A DNA stretch of 64,000 nucleotides from Gari tellinella (lineage: Eukaryota; Mollusca; Bivalvia; Cardiida; Psammobiidae). Shown piece after piece: positions 11,276 to 23,103 of the stretch (position 1 is the stretch's first letter; each line of letters begins with the position of its first letter). Location of the stretch: the NCBI GenBank assembly GCA_922989275.2, contig OV277868.1, positions 50,342,216 through 50,406,215 on the forward strand. The letters are read 5' to 3'. The notes beneath the pieces are model-generated. The model was not told the origin of the DNA, ran no database searches, and saw only the letters and a program-made list of their open reading frames with translations. The position numbers and the translations under genes are program-made.

Positions 11276-12591
11276 TAAGCTTTTAAGCTACACCCACTAA
11301 AAAAATTCGAAATATTTGATAGATAAAGGGAGATAACACAAATACCAGAATATATTCTTAACTTACTGGGTTATCTCCCTTTGTAAAGCTTTTGTGAACA
11401 TTTAATCCTTGTCCTGCTGCGAAGTCGTCTGCTATGAAATTGTCGTCTGCAAAACTTGTCAAAATTATATAGATGCATTTTAAGTTAAACAAAGCTGATG
11501 ACGATTGTCAAGCAGTTTGGATCCAGATCAAACGCTGCGTATGATCTAGATTCAAACGGTTTTGCAAAACCCGGTGAAGTAGCGACCAGCAGACGAAGGG
11601 TTAGGTTAATAATTAATAAGTTAATATATATGTTTGTTTATATCTACTGTGTAGATCCTGACTGCTGTGACCATGTATTGTTAACATGTTTTCTTGTATG
11701 TGGTGTGATAGGCGATTGCCTTTCTTCCGAAATAAAACATATATATATATAAAACAATGGTACACCGACAATACATTTATAACTCACCAAAATATATGGT
11801 ATAATGAACTCCAAACACTCCAGGTCTCTCTCTCTCTGTGCTTTGTGTGAGGTAAACTGTAACAAATGGTTTAATTAGCATGCTGGTTTGACATGAGCAA
11901 AAATAGTTATTGTCTTTGACAGTCAAAAGGAATTTAAGGACGAAGAGAAAAGGCGCGAAAGGTAATGGCGCGAATAAGCCGAAAATCTGTCCGCTCTAAA
12001 CTACACCGAAATATCAATAGAACTAATACACCCGGTGAAATAATCAAACAATGATGACAATAGACTGCTTACCACAATATTCCTCGAACGACTCAACCTA
12101 ATATTTAAGTAAATTAAAGTTTAGAATTTTAGAAACTAGATCTTTCTTCCTCGAATACTGCTGCCACAATGAATTGGAAATAACTCCCGGAACAAACGTC
12201 ACAAAATAGCAAAGCTAAAACACGGACCGAACAAACTCCCGAAAACGGTCCAGAATAACGAAATTACCCATAGTCACATAAGTAAAGCAATGCAAACTCA
12301 TGCAATAATTGCAATTGTTCTAAAAGAAAGGCTGTAATGTTTTCCCACAAACTTTTTATGGTAGGAAAAGGTGGAGCATACTGTCCTATAGAAGCAAGTA
12401 CCGGATCGAGTTATTTCGTAAGGAATATATGGAATCTGAGTTCCTATAGAAGCCTGTGTCAGATCGTGTTATTTCTTTAGGAAACTGTAAATACGATGCT
12501 ATTATAGAAGCCTGTGTCAGATCAAGTTATCACTCAAGGAAAAGAAGGCCTCTACGCTCCTATAAAAGCCAGTGTCATATTAAGTTATTTG

Positions 12592-12843
12592 TTAACCCAT
12601 TACCCCATAGCCTGTTTCTAGTTTTGAAATTATGTGACCACTTAAAGCAGGTTGAAAGTAAAGCAGAATACGCCTTAGGGCGCATTCTGCTTTTCTTTCA
12701 GATTGCTTTAAGTTAACATCGACTAAAATATAGAAAATATTTTTTATCATACATATTTATGACTATATAAATTTCAACTATTTTCTTCTGTGGAGGAATA
12801 CATAAGATGAGTAAAAAGGCGTATTTATGGGGTAATGGGTTAA
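12592..12843. mobile_element. K-family MITE, intact (piggyBac-like)
   Basis: Both ends carry the TTAA target. The ends CCCATTACCCCATA and TATGGGGTAATGGG are inverted repeats. An off-centre hairpin (12644-12712) has arms AAAGCAGGTTGAAAGTAAAG. TTAA duplication plus CCC ends is the piggyBac signature; no transposase is encoded. Confidence 0.85.
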
Positions 12844-13484
12844 GGAGAAGGAAAAATATAACCTCCTATAGAACCTTTGTCACGGTCAGGCTTGGTTATT
12901 TCTTTAAGAAAATAGACAGCTGTTTACAACTCTGTTTTAAACGAAAGCTCGGGTATTCAAATTGCCATAATTGAAAATGTGTCCTAAAATACTTTTAAAA
13001 TAATGCATTTATAGCATGTTTCAGTTTGGATAACAAACTTTCATGGAGGCCGCCATTTTGTTTACCTATGTGACATCATTTTTACCCATTCGGTACATAT
13101 TTACACCAAAGAAAAAAGACAGTTTTAAACATAATCAGTTAAACATTTTAAAATTACAGTTTTCATTTACGATTGATGTCCATACAGGTGGAATATACAC
13201 GCCTATAAAACCTGTGTCAGATCGAGTTTCTTCATGAGGAATATGTGGAATAATCGCTATTATAGAAGCCTCTGTCACGGTCAGATCGAGTTATTTCTTA
13301 AAAAAGGGGGAATCTTAGATTTTATAGAAGTAAGTGTTATGGTCCATTCGAAGTATTCCTTAAGGAAAGGGGAATATAAGTTCATTTAGAAGCCAGTGTC
13401 ATGGTCAGATCAAGTCATGTATGAATTAAACTGAAACCGTCAAGACAGAGTAATCCCTACTGTTTGTTTACGGTCTTTCCTGCT

Positions 13485-13690
13485 ATATATTGGCTATTTG
13501 GACGCCCCAAGAGGGAGAGGGAACGGAAACAGAAGACCAGGGCACGATACCCTTTTAGTGTTATCGAAATATTTTCTGATTCTTTCGGATACCCGTTGTA
13601 AAGCACTGATACGCCATACCTTCGTTTATAAAGTCTCACCAGAGAGATTTGGCCCAACGGGTGATCGAGCTCATGACTTCTGATATCGTA
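13485..13690. repeat. SINE-like / degenerate tRNA-related repeat
   Basis: A segment with GAGCTCGATCAC (minus strand) resembling a degenerate box B, followed by a GCACTGATACGCC stretch. Weak open frames on both strands are judged non-coding. Confidence 0.35.
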
Positions 13691-14080
13691 GTTGAAATTT
13701 AATCAGAAAACCATTAAAACATAATAATGAATTGCTACTTTACACTTAAAGTTCACATGTTCAATATTCATGTATATGGTACCAGATAATGATTTATAAT
13801 GAATTGTTCTATATTTTTGTTTAGTGTTATGTTCAATGCTTAAAACAAGACTTTGCTTCTTGTTTAAAAGATACGACATGCTTCAGGACAGATGTGTGTC
13901 TTAAACATTTGATCATATATCTTTATTACGTTTACACTGTAAAATTAGAAACCTCCATCAACCGAAAATATATTTATCAATTCGGGAAATGTTTGTTCTT
14001 AGAAGATTTCACAAAATATCCTAACAGATATAAAAGAAAACTATACCGAATACTTGTCGTAGATTTTGCTGATCTTACAC

Positions 14081-14991
14081 CTCGCCGTTGGGTTCTCTGT
14101 TGTACTCAAAGCTTTTGAATCAATAATAACAGTTATAGGATGGAAAATTGGTGCTTTGATTGTCGCATTGGGACATGCATTGTTAATTCCATCAAAGTTG
14201 CAAACAAAGCAAAACACGTTTTTAAATACAATCATCATTTGTAGGTAAGGTGGGTATTGTCCGCTACTGCAAGCCTTGTCAATGTTAGAATCATACCTCT
14301 TCCATTCACCAGTAATGTTGCATTTGTCATATTGTGTTAGGAAACATCTACTGTTAGATGGCAGTGATACGTGCATTGGAGCCTCAGACCATGCTTTACA
14401 CTTCGGTTCTTTAAGTATTTTGATCGAAAACTTTCTGGCTAAACTGTCGATATAGATTTTACATTGAACCAATAGGTTCCATTGTGTATATTTAACAACT
14501 CCGTGACATAAAGCACAATAGCGGTTTCTGTATATGTTACCAACTTCATCAGAAACAAATATATGTTCATCTAAAGTTTTCGGGAAATGACGAGTGCACA
14601 TTAATCTTACATCTGTTCTGTTGAATGTCGATGGGCATGTTCCTATGGTATTGTACCGTTTGACGTTTGAATAAAATCCGTCATTACTGTTATCGTCAAC
14701 TGGATGGGCCACTGAAAGGCATTCTGTGGTTCTGCCTGACTCTTGCACCATAGATGAATTCATAGCATCAGGACAGCAGGAGTCTGTTTCATGGCACTTT
14801 GGCTCACAAAAGCATGGTAAACAGCATGGTATTAGCGGCTGGTTGTTATACGGAAACTCCAGTATGGGTGGTAGAGTACAGGTTTCGGAGTGCGGGCAGA
14901 GATCCCGGTAAGTCTCCAACGCGAATTGGTCATATTTCTGTGTGTTGGTTTCAGCTACTAGTAGCAGGCAAATAAGTGTCACAATAGCCAT
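14081..14991 (-). CDS. First coding exon, secreted cysteine-rich receptor-ectodomain-like protein
   Basis: The ATG at 14991 opens a typical signal peptide (MAIVTLICLLLVAETNTQ). About 303 codons follow, ending at a donor (GCGAG then GTGTAAG, intron starting at 14080). The mature part is rich in cysteine: a CLPCFCEPKC ... SCCPD cluster at roughly residues 57-75, then a SDEVGNIYRNRYCALCHGV motif near residue 160. That combination is common in extracellular domains of molluscan adhesion/secretin-type receptors and their secreted relatives. Several NxS/T sequons fit an extracellular protein. The exon probably continues into 9722-8955 or an exon between. Function is unknown; a ligand-binding or adhesive surface protein is an inference. 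Confidence 0.7.
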
Positions 14992-15040
14992 TGTCTGTTT
15001 GATTGGTTAACGTTTTCACTCTCAATATTGTCGTGAGAGC

Positions 15041-15250
15041 TTTACCCCTTCACCGTTTCATTGTCGTCTGCTTCAATTCTGTTGTCTGCAATATCGTTTA
15101 AAAATTAAAAAATAAGGCAGTATGACTGAAATTTCAAAACGAGTGTCAAACAGTGTCAAACAGTTTGAATCCTGATCAGACGCCGCGTCACGCGGCATCT
15201 GATCCGGATCCAAACTGTTTGCAAACGCGCTTGAAATCGTCATTATCTGC
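15041..15250. mobile_element. P-family MITE, just upstream of the 14991 gene
   Basis: TTACCCCTTCACCGTTTC at the left, the TGTCTGCAATATCG module, and a core hairpin at 15158-15223 (GACGCCGCGTCACGCGGCATC). It lies about 50-260 bp before the start codon, within any promoter or 5' leader of that gene. Confidence 0.7.
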
Positions 15251-15310
15251 TGTACAGCTTTCATCGCACTTATCACATAATCAATTGCTTATCGTCGTAA
15301 AAGAATAGTA

Positions 15311-15656
15311 CAGCACTCCCTCCCTACAACGACCCTCCCAACAACGACTCCCTCTTTACAACGACCCTTGCCGCGGTTCCCAAAACAAGACATTTATGTC
15401 CAACACCTTTACTGCTGTAATATCATCTACTTAAAAGTGTCGTCTGCTGTTTATCTCAAAGTTACATATAGGACATTTTTACAGAAAAAAACTTAATGAC
15501 GAGTGACAAACAGCTTGAATCCAGATCAACGCGGCGTCTGATCTGGATTTAAGCTGTTTGCAAATGTAAGCCGATTCCTTCCCTACAGCGACTCCCTCCG
15601 AACAACGCACACAATCTGTGTCTCCCATTGGGTGTCGTTGTAGAGAATGAGCACTG
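15311..15656. mobile_element. S-family MITE
   Basis: Flanked by TA on both sides; ends CAGCACTCCCTCC and GAATGAGCACTG. It contains the ACAACGACCCTCCC repeats, a CGTCTGCTG module and a hairpin at 15505-15563 whose central arm is shortened. Confidence 0.8.
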
Positions 15657-15771
15657 TACGTTACTTGAACTTCTCTGCGGCTATATAGCATGTGTAGATG
15701 TTTCTACTGAACGTGGTTCTACTCCTACTGACATGGATGGTCTCACTAAATGTTATTTATAAGCATATACA

Positions 15772-15966
15772 GTCGAAACTCGATTCTACTAACTCATTTA
15801 AATCGATCTTACCAGTATTTCGGGAGTTGAATTTTGATAGCTCAATATGGCTTAAGTCGAACATACCCGTATTTTAAAGTTAAAACGTTGCTAAGCGACG
15901 TTTTAATTTGAATTATGGGTAAGTTCAAACTAACGCGAGTTCGTAGAATCGAGTTTTTACTGTTTT
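15772..15966. mobile_element. Q-family MITE
   Basis: The ends ACAGTCGAAACTCGATTC and GAATCGAGTTTTTACTGT are imperfect inverted repeats. A central palindrome AAAACGTTGCTAAGCGACG pairs with its complement. The related copy is at 33864-34061. Confidence 0.75.
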
Positions 15967-16241
15967 CAGTAAAACTTCTCCATTGCAAATATTAAATGAA
16001 GGAGTCGTTTTGTTGTTGTGAAAACGTGTGGCTGCTAAGAGCAGGTGAAGATAATGCAGAAAGCTCCAGACCGTTATGTCAGCTTTACTTTCATCTTGTT
16101 TTAAGCTGCCGTCTGCCTTTTATTCCGTTTATTAGTTCTTAGTGGTTGTAATAGAGAGATAGGTTATACTGTTTATGCAACCGTGTTGTAATCCAATATT
16201 TGATAGATGAATTTATATAACGAACGTCTTATTACGTGTTA

Positions 16242-16487
16242 CAGTGGATAATCTGTTATTCTTTCCCGTTTAAACGCAAACGTACGCAAACGCAAAGCAC
16301 TAAAACGTAGAAAAGAACAACTTTTTGACAATTCTGATAATTCTTGTTTATCTTGGTGGCAAACAGTTTGGAGCCTGATCAGACGCCGGGTTACCCGGCG
16401 TCTGATCTGGCTCCAAACTGTTTGCACTGCAAATAATAGTTTTAGCGTAAACGCGTTTATTGGGAAAGAATATCAGATTCTCCACTG
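16242..16487. mobile_element. T-family MITE, near-intact
   Basis: Clean TA target on both sides, ends CAGTGGATAATC / GATTCTCCACTG, subterminal GTTTAAACGC / GCGTTTATTGGG, and a hairpin core at 16360-16427 with a CCGGGTTACCCGG centre. Confidence 0.9.
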
Positions 16488-16929
16488 TATATTTGATGAC
16501 ATTAAGTGCGTATAAACAAACGTTTTAATGGTTAACAATATGCCACGAATCTGTCTGGACGACGACCCCAGATGACTTATGTAACCATTTTTGGTCTCGG
16601 TAGCATAATATCCATTTAGGATGCTTAATTTAAAAGGTAGGTTGCGGCGTCGTTTGGTAATTATTATCTTTATTATTATTATAATTATTATATTTCTTTA
16701 TTTTATTATATGTGATATTCATTATTCTTATTAGTATTCGTATTATTATTGTACCAGATGTATACAGCGCTATTTTCACACAGGAGTTGTACGTATGTAG
16801 AAAGAACAGTAAGTGGCATATCTACGTAAGCGTATAAATATAGTTTTCCTATCACAATATCGTTTACATGTCATGCAGGTAAATAAAAATCACCATTTCT
16901 TCTTACGACCATAAATATTGAGGTGTTGT

Positions 16930-18125
16930 TGTTGGGTTTATTCTTCAATTTCTAGCTCACCTGAGCACACAGTGCTCATTTTGAGCTTTTGTGATACCCC
17001 TGCTGTACGTCGTCTGTTTGTCTGTATGTCCGTCCACAAGTGCAAACGACTTCTTCTCTGAAACCTATAGCCCCAGTGTTATAAAAATTCTTCAGATACA
17101 TGTTGTATGTTTGAGCTTCAAAAGTTGTTCAAAGAAAATGGGTGTGGCTAAGTGTCTTATTGCCATGGCAACTATGCGCAATATCTGCAAAAATCTTTTC
17201 CGAAACCTCTGGTCCAGATTTCAATTTGGTGTTTACCAAAATGTTTCTCAATGGATACACTTTAAAATAATTCAACAAATTTGAACCGTTAAAAACAATT
17301 GCCGCCAGAGGGTGTGATCATTTGCTGTGTTCGGTAATATCGAAAGAAAAGTTGAAGAACCTTCTAGAAGTTGTATTTTTGGTTCTATATCTATGAACTT
17401 TTGTCAGTGTCATGTCCTAAAAAAGATTTAGGTCATAAATGAATGTACGTTATTTCGGTTCTTAAAGTAGGTCAGTAGGTCAAATTGCAGAGAAAAATAA
17501 TTTAGGCTACTCAAGTGGCCATGTTTATAGCACAATGTTCTTAAAACTTGCTTAGAATGATTATCTTGACAAAAGCTAGGCACTGTTTGAATATGGGTTA
17601 CATATTAAGATTAAGAAGTATGTCAGTATGTCAAAACATAGAAAAGCTTCTAAACACTGTTGGAACCATATTTTAGCCATAATTTTATAAAACGTGCTTA
17701 GAATGATTACCTTGACAAAATCTAGGCGATGAACAGGTATTAATATTGATCACTTGGGGTCAAAAGTGGGTAAGTAGATTAAATAATAGGAAAAGCTTCA
17801 AAGTACTCTAGGGCCCATTTCTTTTGTCCTAATTTCACGAAACTAGCTCCGAATAGTTTCCATGACAAAATCTAAGTAAATTTTGAAAATAAGTTATGTC
17901 TGAATCAAAAGTAGGTCAGATGATCAAATCATAAAAAAGGCTTCTGACCACATTACAGGCCATACTTTAGCTCCAAATTCATGAAGCTGGCTCAACTTAA
18001 TGACCTAGACAAAGGCTAGGCAATATATGAATATGATTTATGTCCGGTTAATACTAGGTCATTAGGTCAACTCATAGAAGAGCTTTCTGAACTTTCTAGT
18101 ACTTATTGAGTACACACTTCAACAT
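16930..18125. repeat. Unclassified long repeat with an inner tandem array
   Basis: It begins CACCTGAGCACACAGTGCTC, a sequence type that I recognise as a widespread molluscan repeat. From about 17440 a unit of roughly 148 bp is repeated about four times; its landmark GAATGATTATCTTGACAAAA recurs in diverged form near 17557, 17703, 17850 and 17996. No convincing open frame. Class unknown. Confidence 0.6.
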
Positions 18126-18304
18126 TGTCCTGACACATTTGCTTCTTGTGGCAAGGCGCTAGCTGGGGGTATTAATCACATGTAGTGATAAGTCTAGGTA
18201 ATCTAGAACCCTGTACTCTGGTGAGCGTTTTAGAGAACTAATAAATAAATACGAAAGACTCAAGCAGGAAACGCAACACAAACAATACACCCACCTCTCA
18301 AGCA

Positions 18305-18358
18305 GAACACACACACACACAGTCATACCATAACAAACACACACACATACACACACGC
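18305..18358. repeat. AC microsatellite
   Basis: Interrupted ACACAC runs. The cysteine/valine-rich frame on the opposite strand is a translation artefact. Confidence 0.9.
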
Positions 18359-18504
18359 ATAATCCAATTCCTTCATCTACACACTAAATAGAAAACAAGA
18401 CGCAAGACAAACATAAAGCAAAGTGAATATAGGAGCCCGCCTTGGTACGGTCAGCATAAGGTTTTTATTAAGGATCATCTGCCAGATTTCACCTCCGACA
18501 GCTG

Positions 18505-19580
18505 GAAAATGTTCCTGCATACATGTTCACTCATAACCTGGTCTAGCTAGTGAGATCTTTCATAACGGAATTTGGATAATGCTCCTGCATACATGTTCAC
18601 TCATAGCCTGATCTAGCTAGTGAGATATTTCATAACGGAATTTGGTTAATGTTCCTGCATACATGTTCACTCATAACCTGATCTAGGTGATGGGATATTT
18701 CATAACGGAATTAAGATAATGTTCCTGCATACATGTTTACCTGATCTAGCTAGTGAGATATTTCATAACGGAATTTGGATAATGTTCCTGCATACATGTT
18801 TACCTGATCTAGCTAGTGAGATATTTCATGACGGAATTTGGATAATGTTCAGGCATACATGTTTACCTGATCTAGCTAGTGAGATATTTCATAATGGAAT
18901 TTGGATAATGTTCCTGCATACATGTTTACCTGATCTAGCTAGTGAGATATTTCATAACGGAATTTGGATAATGTTCCTGCATACATGTTTACCTGATCTA
19001 GCTAGTGAGATATTTCATAATGGAATTTGGATAATGTTCCCGCATACATGTTTACCTGATCTAGCTTGTGAGATTTTTCATAACGGAATTTGGATATTGT
19101 TCCTGCATACATGTTTAACTGATCTAGCTAGTGAGATATTTCATAACGGAATTTGGATAATTTTCCTGCACACATGTTCACTCATAACCTGATCTAGCTA
19201 TTGAGTTATTTCATAACGGAATTTGGATAATGCTCCTGCATACATGTTCACTAATAACCTGATCTAGCTAGTGAGATATTTCATAACGGAATTTTGATAA
19301 TGTTCCTGCATACATGTTCACTCATAACCTGATCTAGCAAGTGAGATATTTCATAACGGAATTTGGATAATGTTCCTGCATATATGCTCACTCATAGCCT
19401 GATCTAGCTAGTGAGATCTTTCATAACGGAATTTGGATAATGTTCCTGCATACATGTTAACTCATAGCCTGATCCAGCTAGTGAGTTATTTCATAACGGA
19501 ATTTGGATAATGTTCCTGCATACATGTTCACTCATAACCTGGTCTAGCTTGTGAGATATTTCATAACGGAATCTTAATTA
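18505..19580. repeat. Satellite array, 63-bp and 70-bp units
   Basis: About sixteen head-to-tail copies of a unit reading GTTCCTGCATACATGTT ... CTGATCTAGCTAGTGAGATA TTTCATAACGGAATTTGGAT. Outer copies are 70 bp and contain CACTCATAA; seven or eight central copies (18719-19160) lack 7 bp and are 63 bp, a multiple of three. That alone creates a 157-codon open frame with a 21-residue period. I regard it as a satellite, not a protein. Confidence 0.9.
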
Positions 19581-20035
19581 TCCATTTCCCTTCTTCTTCC
19601 TCTTCAATAATTGCAAACATTCAAACTTGAATATGATGACAATGCCAGTAAAACTACTTTCACACACAGAAATATTGAGTGATAACGTACGAAAATGCAC
19701 AAACAATATTTATTGAAACAATGTTTAACATCTTTCCATTTTCAAAAATAAAACAAAGCTCTTTCCTCCTTTTGGCAAGATTACCTATTCACCCTTTTGG
19801 CTAGTGAGATATTTCATAACTGAATTTTAAATATCCGTTTCCTTTCAATTTCCTCTTTAACTCTTTAATAATGACATTCAAACTTAAACATGATGGGCAT
19901 GTCAGTAAAATCAGTAAACTACTTCCTGACAAAGAAATAGTGGGTGAAAAAGTAAGAAAATGCACAGAAATATAAATATTTCAAAAATAAAACAGAGCTC
20001 TTTCACCATTTTGGGAAGATTACCCATAAACCTGG
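19577..20035. repeat. Diverged tandem duplication after the satellite
   Basis: Two roughly 220-bp copies (19577-19790 and 19825-20035) share CATTCAAACTT, GCCAGTAAAA-like and AAAACAAAGCTCTTTC stretches. A relic satellite fragment (CTAGTGAGATATTTCATAAC) starts the second copy at 19802. Nothing else is seen up to 20300. Confidence 0.65.
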
Positions 20036-20300
20036 AATTGGGATTTTTTTGCGTTGAATCACTGAAAATTTACATGCAACAAATTGAAACAATTGTATCA
20101 AATCCTTTGACTAATTAATGACTGTTACAATCTATTTGACCAGAGACATACTATTTATACACATGTGTATAGTGTTCCTGATTTTACATTTTGTGCCCGG
20201 TTTACAAATAAAGATATCGTGGCAAACACCTGGTTTTTTTACCAATTGGGAATTTTGTGCTGAACAGTTGGATGTGTGTGTTGGGGACACACTTTTTGCC

Positions 20301-20306
20301 AAAGGG
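20301..20306. other. Target-site duplication, left
   Basis: AAAGGG directly abuts the left terminus AGTAGTATAT; the same six bases abut the right terminus at 30102-30107. Confidence 0.8.
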
Positions 20307-21825
20307 AGTAGTATATAGCGAGGCTTTTGGGAGAGTGTCTGGAGCCATGGAGCCATCACGTGACCGATGACGTCACAATGGGATGACCTCACGAGGGGTC
20401 ACGGTCATTGACCTAGAGGAGCTCCACCCTAGAACAATAGAACCGACCATCCCACATTCCGTTGATGACGTCACAAGAAGGAGACCGTAATGACCTAGAA
20501 CAATAGGGGCACCACCCTAGAGCAAGAGGTCACCCTACCCATCCCACCGGGCGTCAACGCCCTAGATCAATAGAGGTCACGTCACCCATCCCGCGTTCCA
20601 TAGAGGTTACCGTATGGCTGCTACCGTCACCCGAGACGTCACAATAGGGAGGATATCCTATGACGGGTGCGGTCTTCGATACGCCGACTATCCCGCATTC
20701 CATAGAGGCCTTAGCACTTCGCGAGTGGATCGCAAGAACGTTATAAGCGTCTGGTCTGGATTCAAGTTCCAAACAGATTGGTTCCAGATTAGCCCCTTAC
20801 ATTCCAATTTCGTTTAATTCCATATTATAATTTCGGTTTCGTTAACTGTCCAGCCGAAATCAAGTCGCGTGCCGCTAACAGACTTAAGTGTTTATCTACA
20901 GTGTTTGTTGACATTTTCTTCTAATGTGTCAATAGCCCAGGGTTACAATTACAGCCCTTTTGAAAGCCGATCCCTTTTGCTTAAACCCTGAAAACAATGT
21001 CAGATGAGGCGCCGCGTCTGATTTGGATCCAACCCATTGACACTCATCTTTTCGGTATCTTTACTTAAAACATAATTTAAAATCGCACTTTCAAAGCCGT
21101 TATGGCCCGAAAAGAGTTAAATCAAGGTACAATTGTTCACTCCTATATTAAGGGTCAGTCTGTTAAGCCCCCATCCCTACTTCAATAGAACGTTTATCAA
21201 GGTCAATAACCAGGCAGACGATATCCTAGCGACTGAACCCTTATCTCGCCATTCGGGACTCGACCGATATGGACAGTGTGGAATCATATCGTTACGCCTC
21301 TAATAATCCGGATACACAATGTTTATTACTCATCATTTGGTTTTCTTAAAACGAATTTGACAGACACGGTACTTTTAAAGCGGACGTGAAATGAGTTAAA
21401 CAATGCTACTAGTTTTCGTATATTAAGGGTTAGGGCTAGGCCTGGACGCACACGACTTTCGTCTCAATCGGTGTCTGTTACACTATACGCGATTTTGACA
21501 CGCTTAACGTTTAATACTGCCAATTGAGACGCCGCGTCTTATCTGGATCCAACCCGTTTGACACATCGGGTAAAAGCTAGAAGGGTATGTCAATACAATG
21601 TAAAGCTTCAATGCATACCCCTTTTGTCAATAGTGGGTCTATTACAGTACTCCCTCTCTACAACTGCCCTTCCCATCATCGATTCCTTTCTTAAAATTCC
21701 TAGCCCTGCTACAAACGAGTATGTCTAACCCACTACCTCATTATCGACCGCTTAAAATTGTCGTGTGCTTTTTTCTCCTGATATTATGTATAATAAAGAA
21801 AGCAATGACGAACGACACTACATAT
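20307..21825. repeat. Left terminal inverted repeat of the Polinton-like element
   Basis: The outer 190 bp match 29816-30101 in inverted orientation. From about 20403 to 21825 it matches 26535-28049 inverted, with gaps near 21570-21640. The repeat contains degenerate core hairpins of the local MITEs (near 20755, 21010 and 21535) and an S-family-like end (TACAGTACTCCCTCTC at 21645). Open frames here (for example 20614-20817) occur equally in the other copy and look non-coding. Confidence 0.8.
20368..20473. promoter_or_regulatory. CRE-like TGACGTCA pair in the left terminal repeat
   Basis: Palindromic TGACGTCA octamers occur at 20368-20375 and 20466-20473, one per subterminal unit. The octamer is the consensus site of CREB/ATF-type bZIP factors. 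Whether it works as a promoter element or a transposase/terminal-protein site is not known. Confidence 0.45.
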
Positions 21826-22079
21826 AAGGGTCTCTGTAACCCTTAGCGTGCTAAGCTCGACTCGGATAATAATCGCAAACAGTTTAGATTCAGATCAGGT
21901 CTGTTAATTATAAATCGGGTAAGCTTTTAGGGAAAATGTGTTCAGACAATAGGGTCATGTTACATTGTATGTAACACCAATGCTATGTATTCTATAGCAG
22001 ACGATATTTAGGCTGGTCATTTTAGTTTAAGTAATGTCAATACAGCAGGTGAAACTAGTGTGGCGAAGTTTCGTCAAGC

Positions 22080-22865
22080 AGACGATATAAAAATCTCGGC
22101 TTGCACCGTCTGTCTCTCTGTCTCTGGTTCTATCCGTCTGTCTGACTCTCTCTCTCTCTCTCTCTCTCTGTCTGTCTGTCTCTCTATCTTTCTCTCTATC
22201 TCTCTATCTTTCTCTCTATCTCTGTCCTTTTCGCTCTATCGCTCAAAAATAAATTTTAATAGGGGATAACTATGTTATAGATCTACAGCAGACGACATGT
22301 ACTTGATCATAAGACCATAAACATTTAAGGTTATACGGGTGAATATAGCATTTTAGCAGATGACTTAAAACTTCTCTGTCTCTGTGAGTCTGTCTCTGTC
22401 TGTCTCACTCCATTTGTCTCTCTCTTACATTCTCTTTTCTCTTTCTCTGTATGTCTCTCTCTATCTCTCTGTCTGTTCATTTTTCTTTCTTTCTCTGTCT
22501 GTTTGTATATCTAACTATCTCTCTCTCTCTCTCTCTGTCTATCTCCCCTCTTTCTCTATCACTAAAACTATACTAACTTTAATGGGAAATAGCTATGTTA
22601 TAGATCTTTAGCAGACGGTATAGACCATATAACATTAAAGGTTATACGGGTTAATATAGCATTCAATTCTAGCAGATGACTTAAAATCTCTCTGTCTGTC
22701 TCTCTCTCGCTCTCCTTGTTTTCTGTCTGTCTCTCTCTCTCTCACACTCTATGTCTCTGTGTTTGTCTGTATGCATGTTTGTCTGTCTTACTCTATTTCT
22801 CTCTCTGTGTGTGCCTGTCTGTCTGTCTGTTTGACTGTCTTTCTGTCTATGTCTCTCTCTCACTG
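22080..22865. repeat. Three tandem ~295-bp units with CT-rich microsatellites
   Basis: Each unit has AGCAGACGATAT-like and GGTTATACGGGTGAATATAGC landmarks followed by 130-180 bp of TCTCTC/TGTCTG repeats (22110-22245, 22376-22560, 22685-22865). Serine/leucine-rich frames here are artefacts. Confidence 0.8.
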
Positions 22866-23103
22866 TTTATAGGTAGATGACAAAGGAAAAACGATCGTAT
22901 CTTATTTTGATAGGTCATTTTATTCGCCCCGCTCAATGTAGTACGTCGGGGATTAGGACGGTCCCGCCGAACGCACTTTACACTCGTTGTTATTATTATT
23001 TAATTAGTCTATGTTATACATTGTCCGCCGTTCTTTCCGATGGAATAACCGTTCGTCAAGGTTCTCGGGGTTGATTTCTTCTTCTTTGTCAAAACCGAAT
23101 TTT

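Larger units (their letters stand above)
9723..14080. other. Presumed intron, repeat-filled
   Basis: No further exon is evident between the two minus-strand exons. The interval holds an AT-rich stretch (9734-10560), a LINE tail, three GCAGAATG-type hairpins (10900-11275), a degenerate core hairpin (11508-11570), AT-rich sequence and short repeats of a TATAGAAGCC-TGTGTCAGATC-like unit (12385-13420, several copies about 60-80 bp apart), a K-family MITE and a SINE-like segment. A middle exon could still be hidden here. Confidence 0.5.

Noticed and set aside
18719..19192. 157-codon repetitive open frame
   Set aside because: It is the 63-bp satellite variant read in frame; the adjoining 70-bp copies break it at once.
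18505..19580. CRISPR-like repeat array
   Set aside because: Units are contiguous, with no unique spacers; the genome is eukaryotic.
20614..20817. 67-codon frame, also present at 27634-27837
   Set aside because: It is the same sequence in both inverted repeats of the Polinton-like element and contains a decayed MITE core; no domain.
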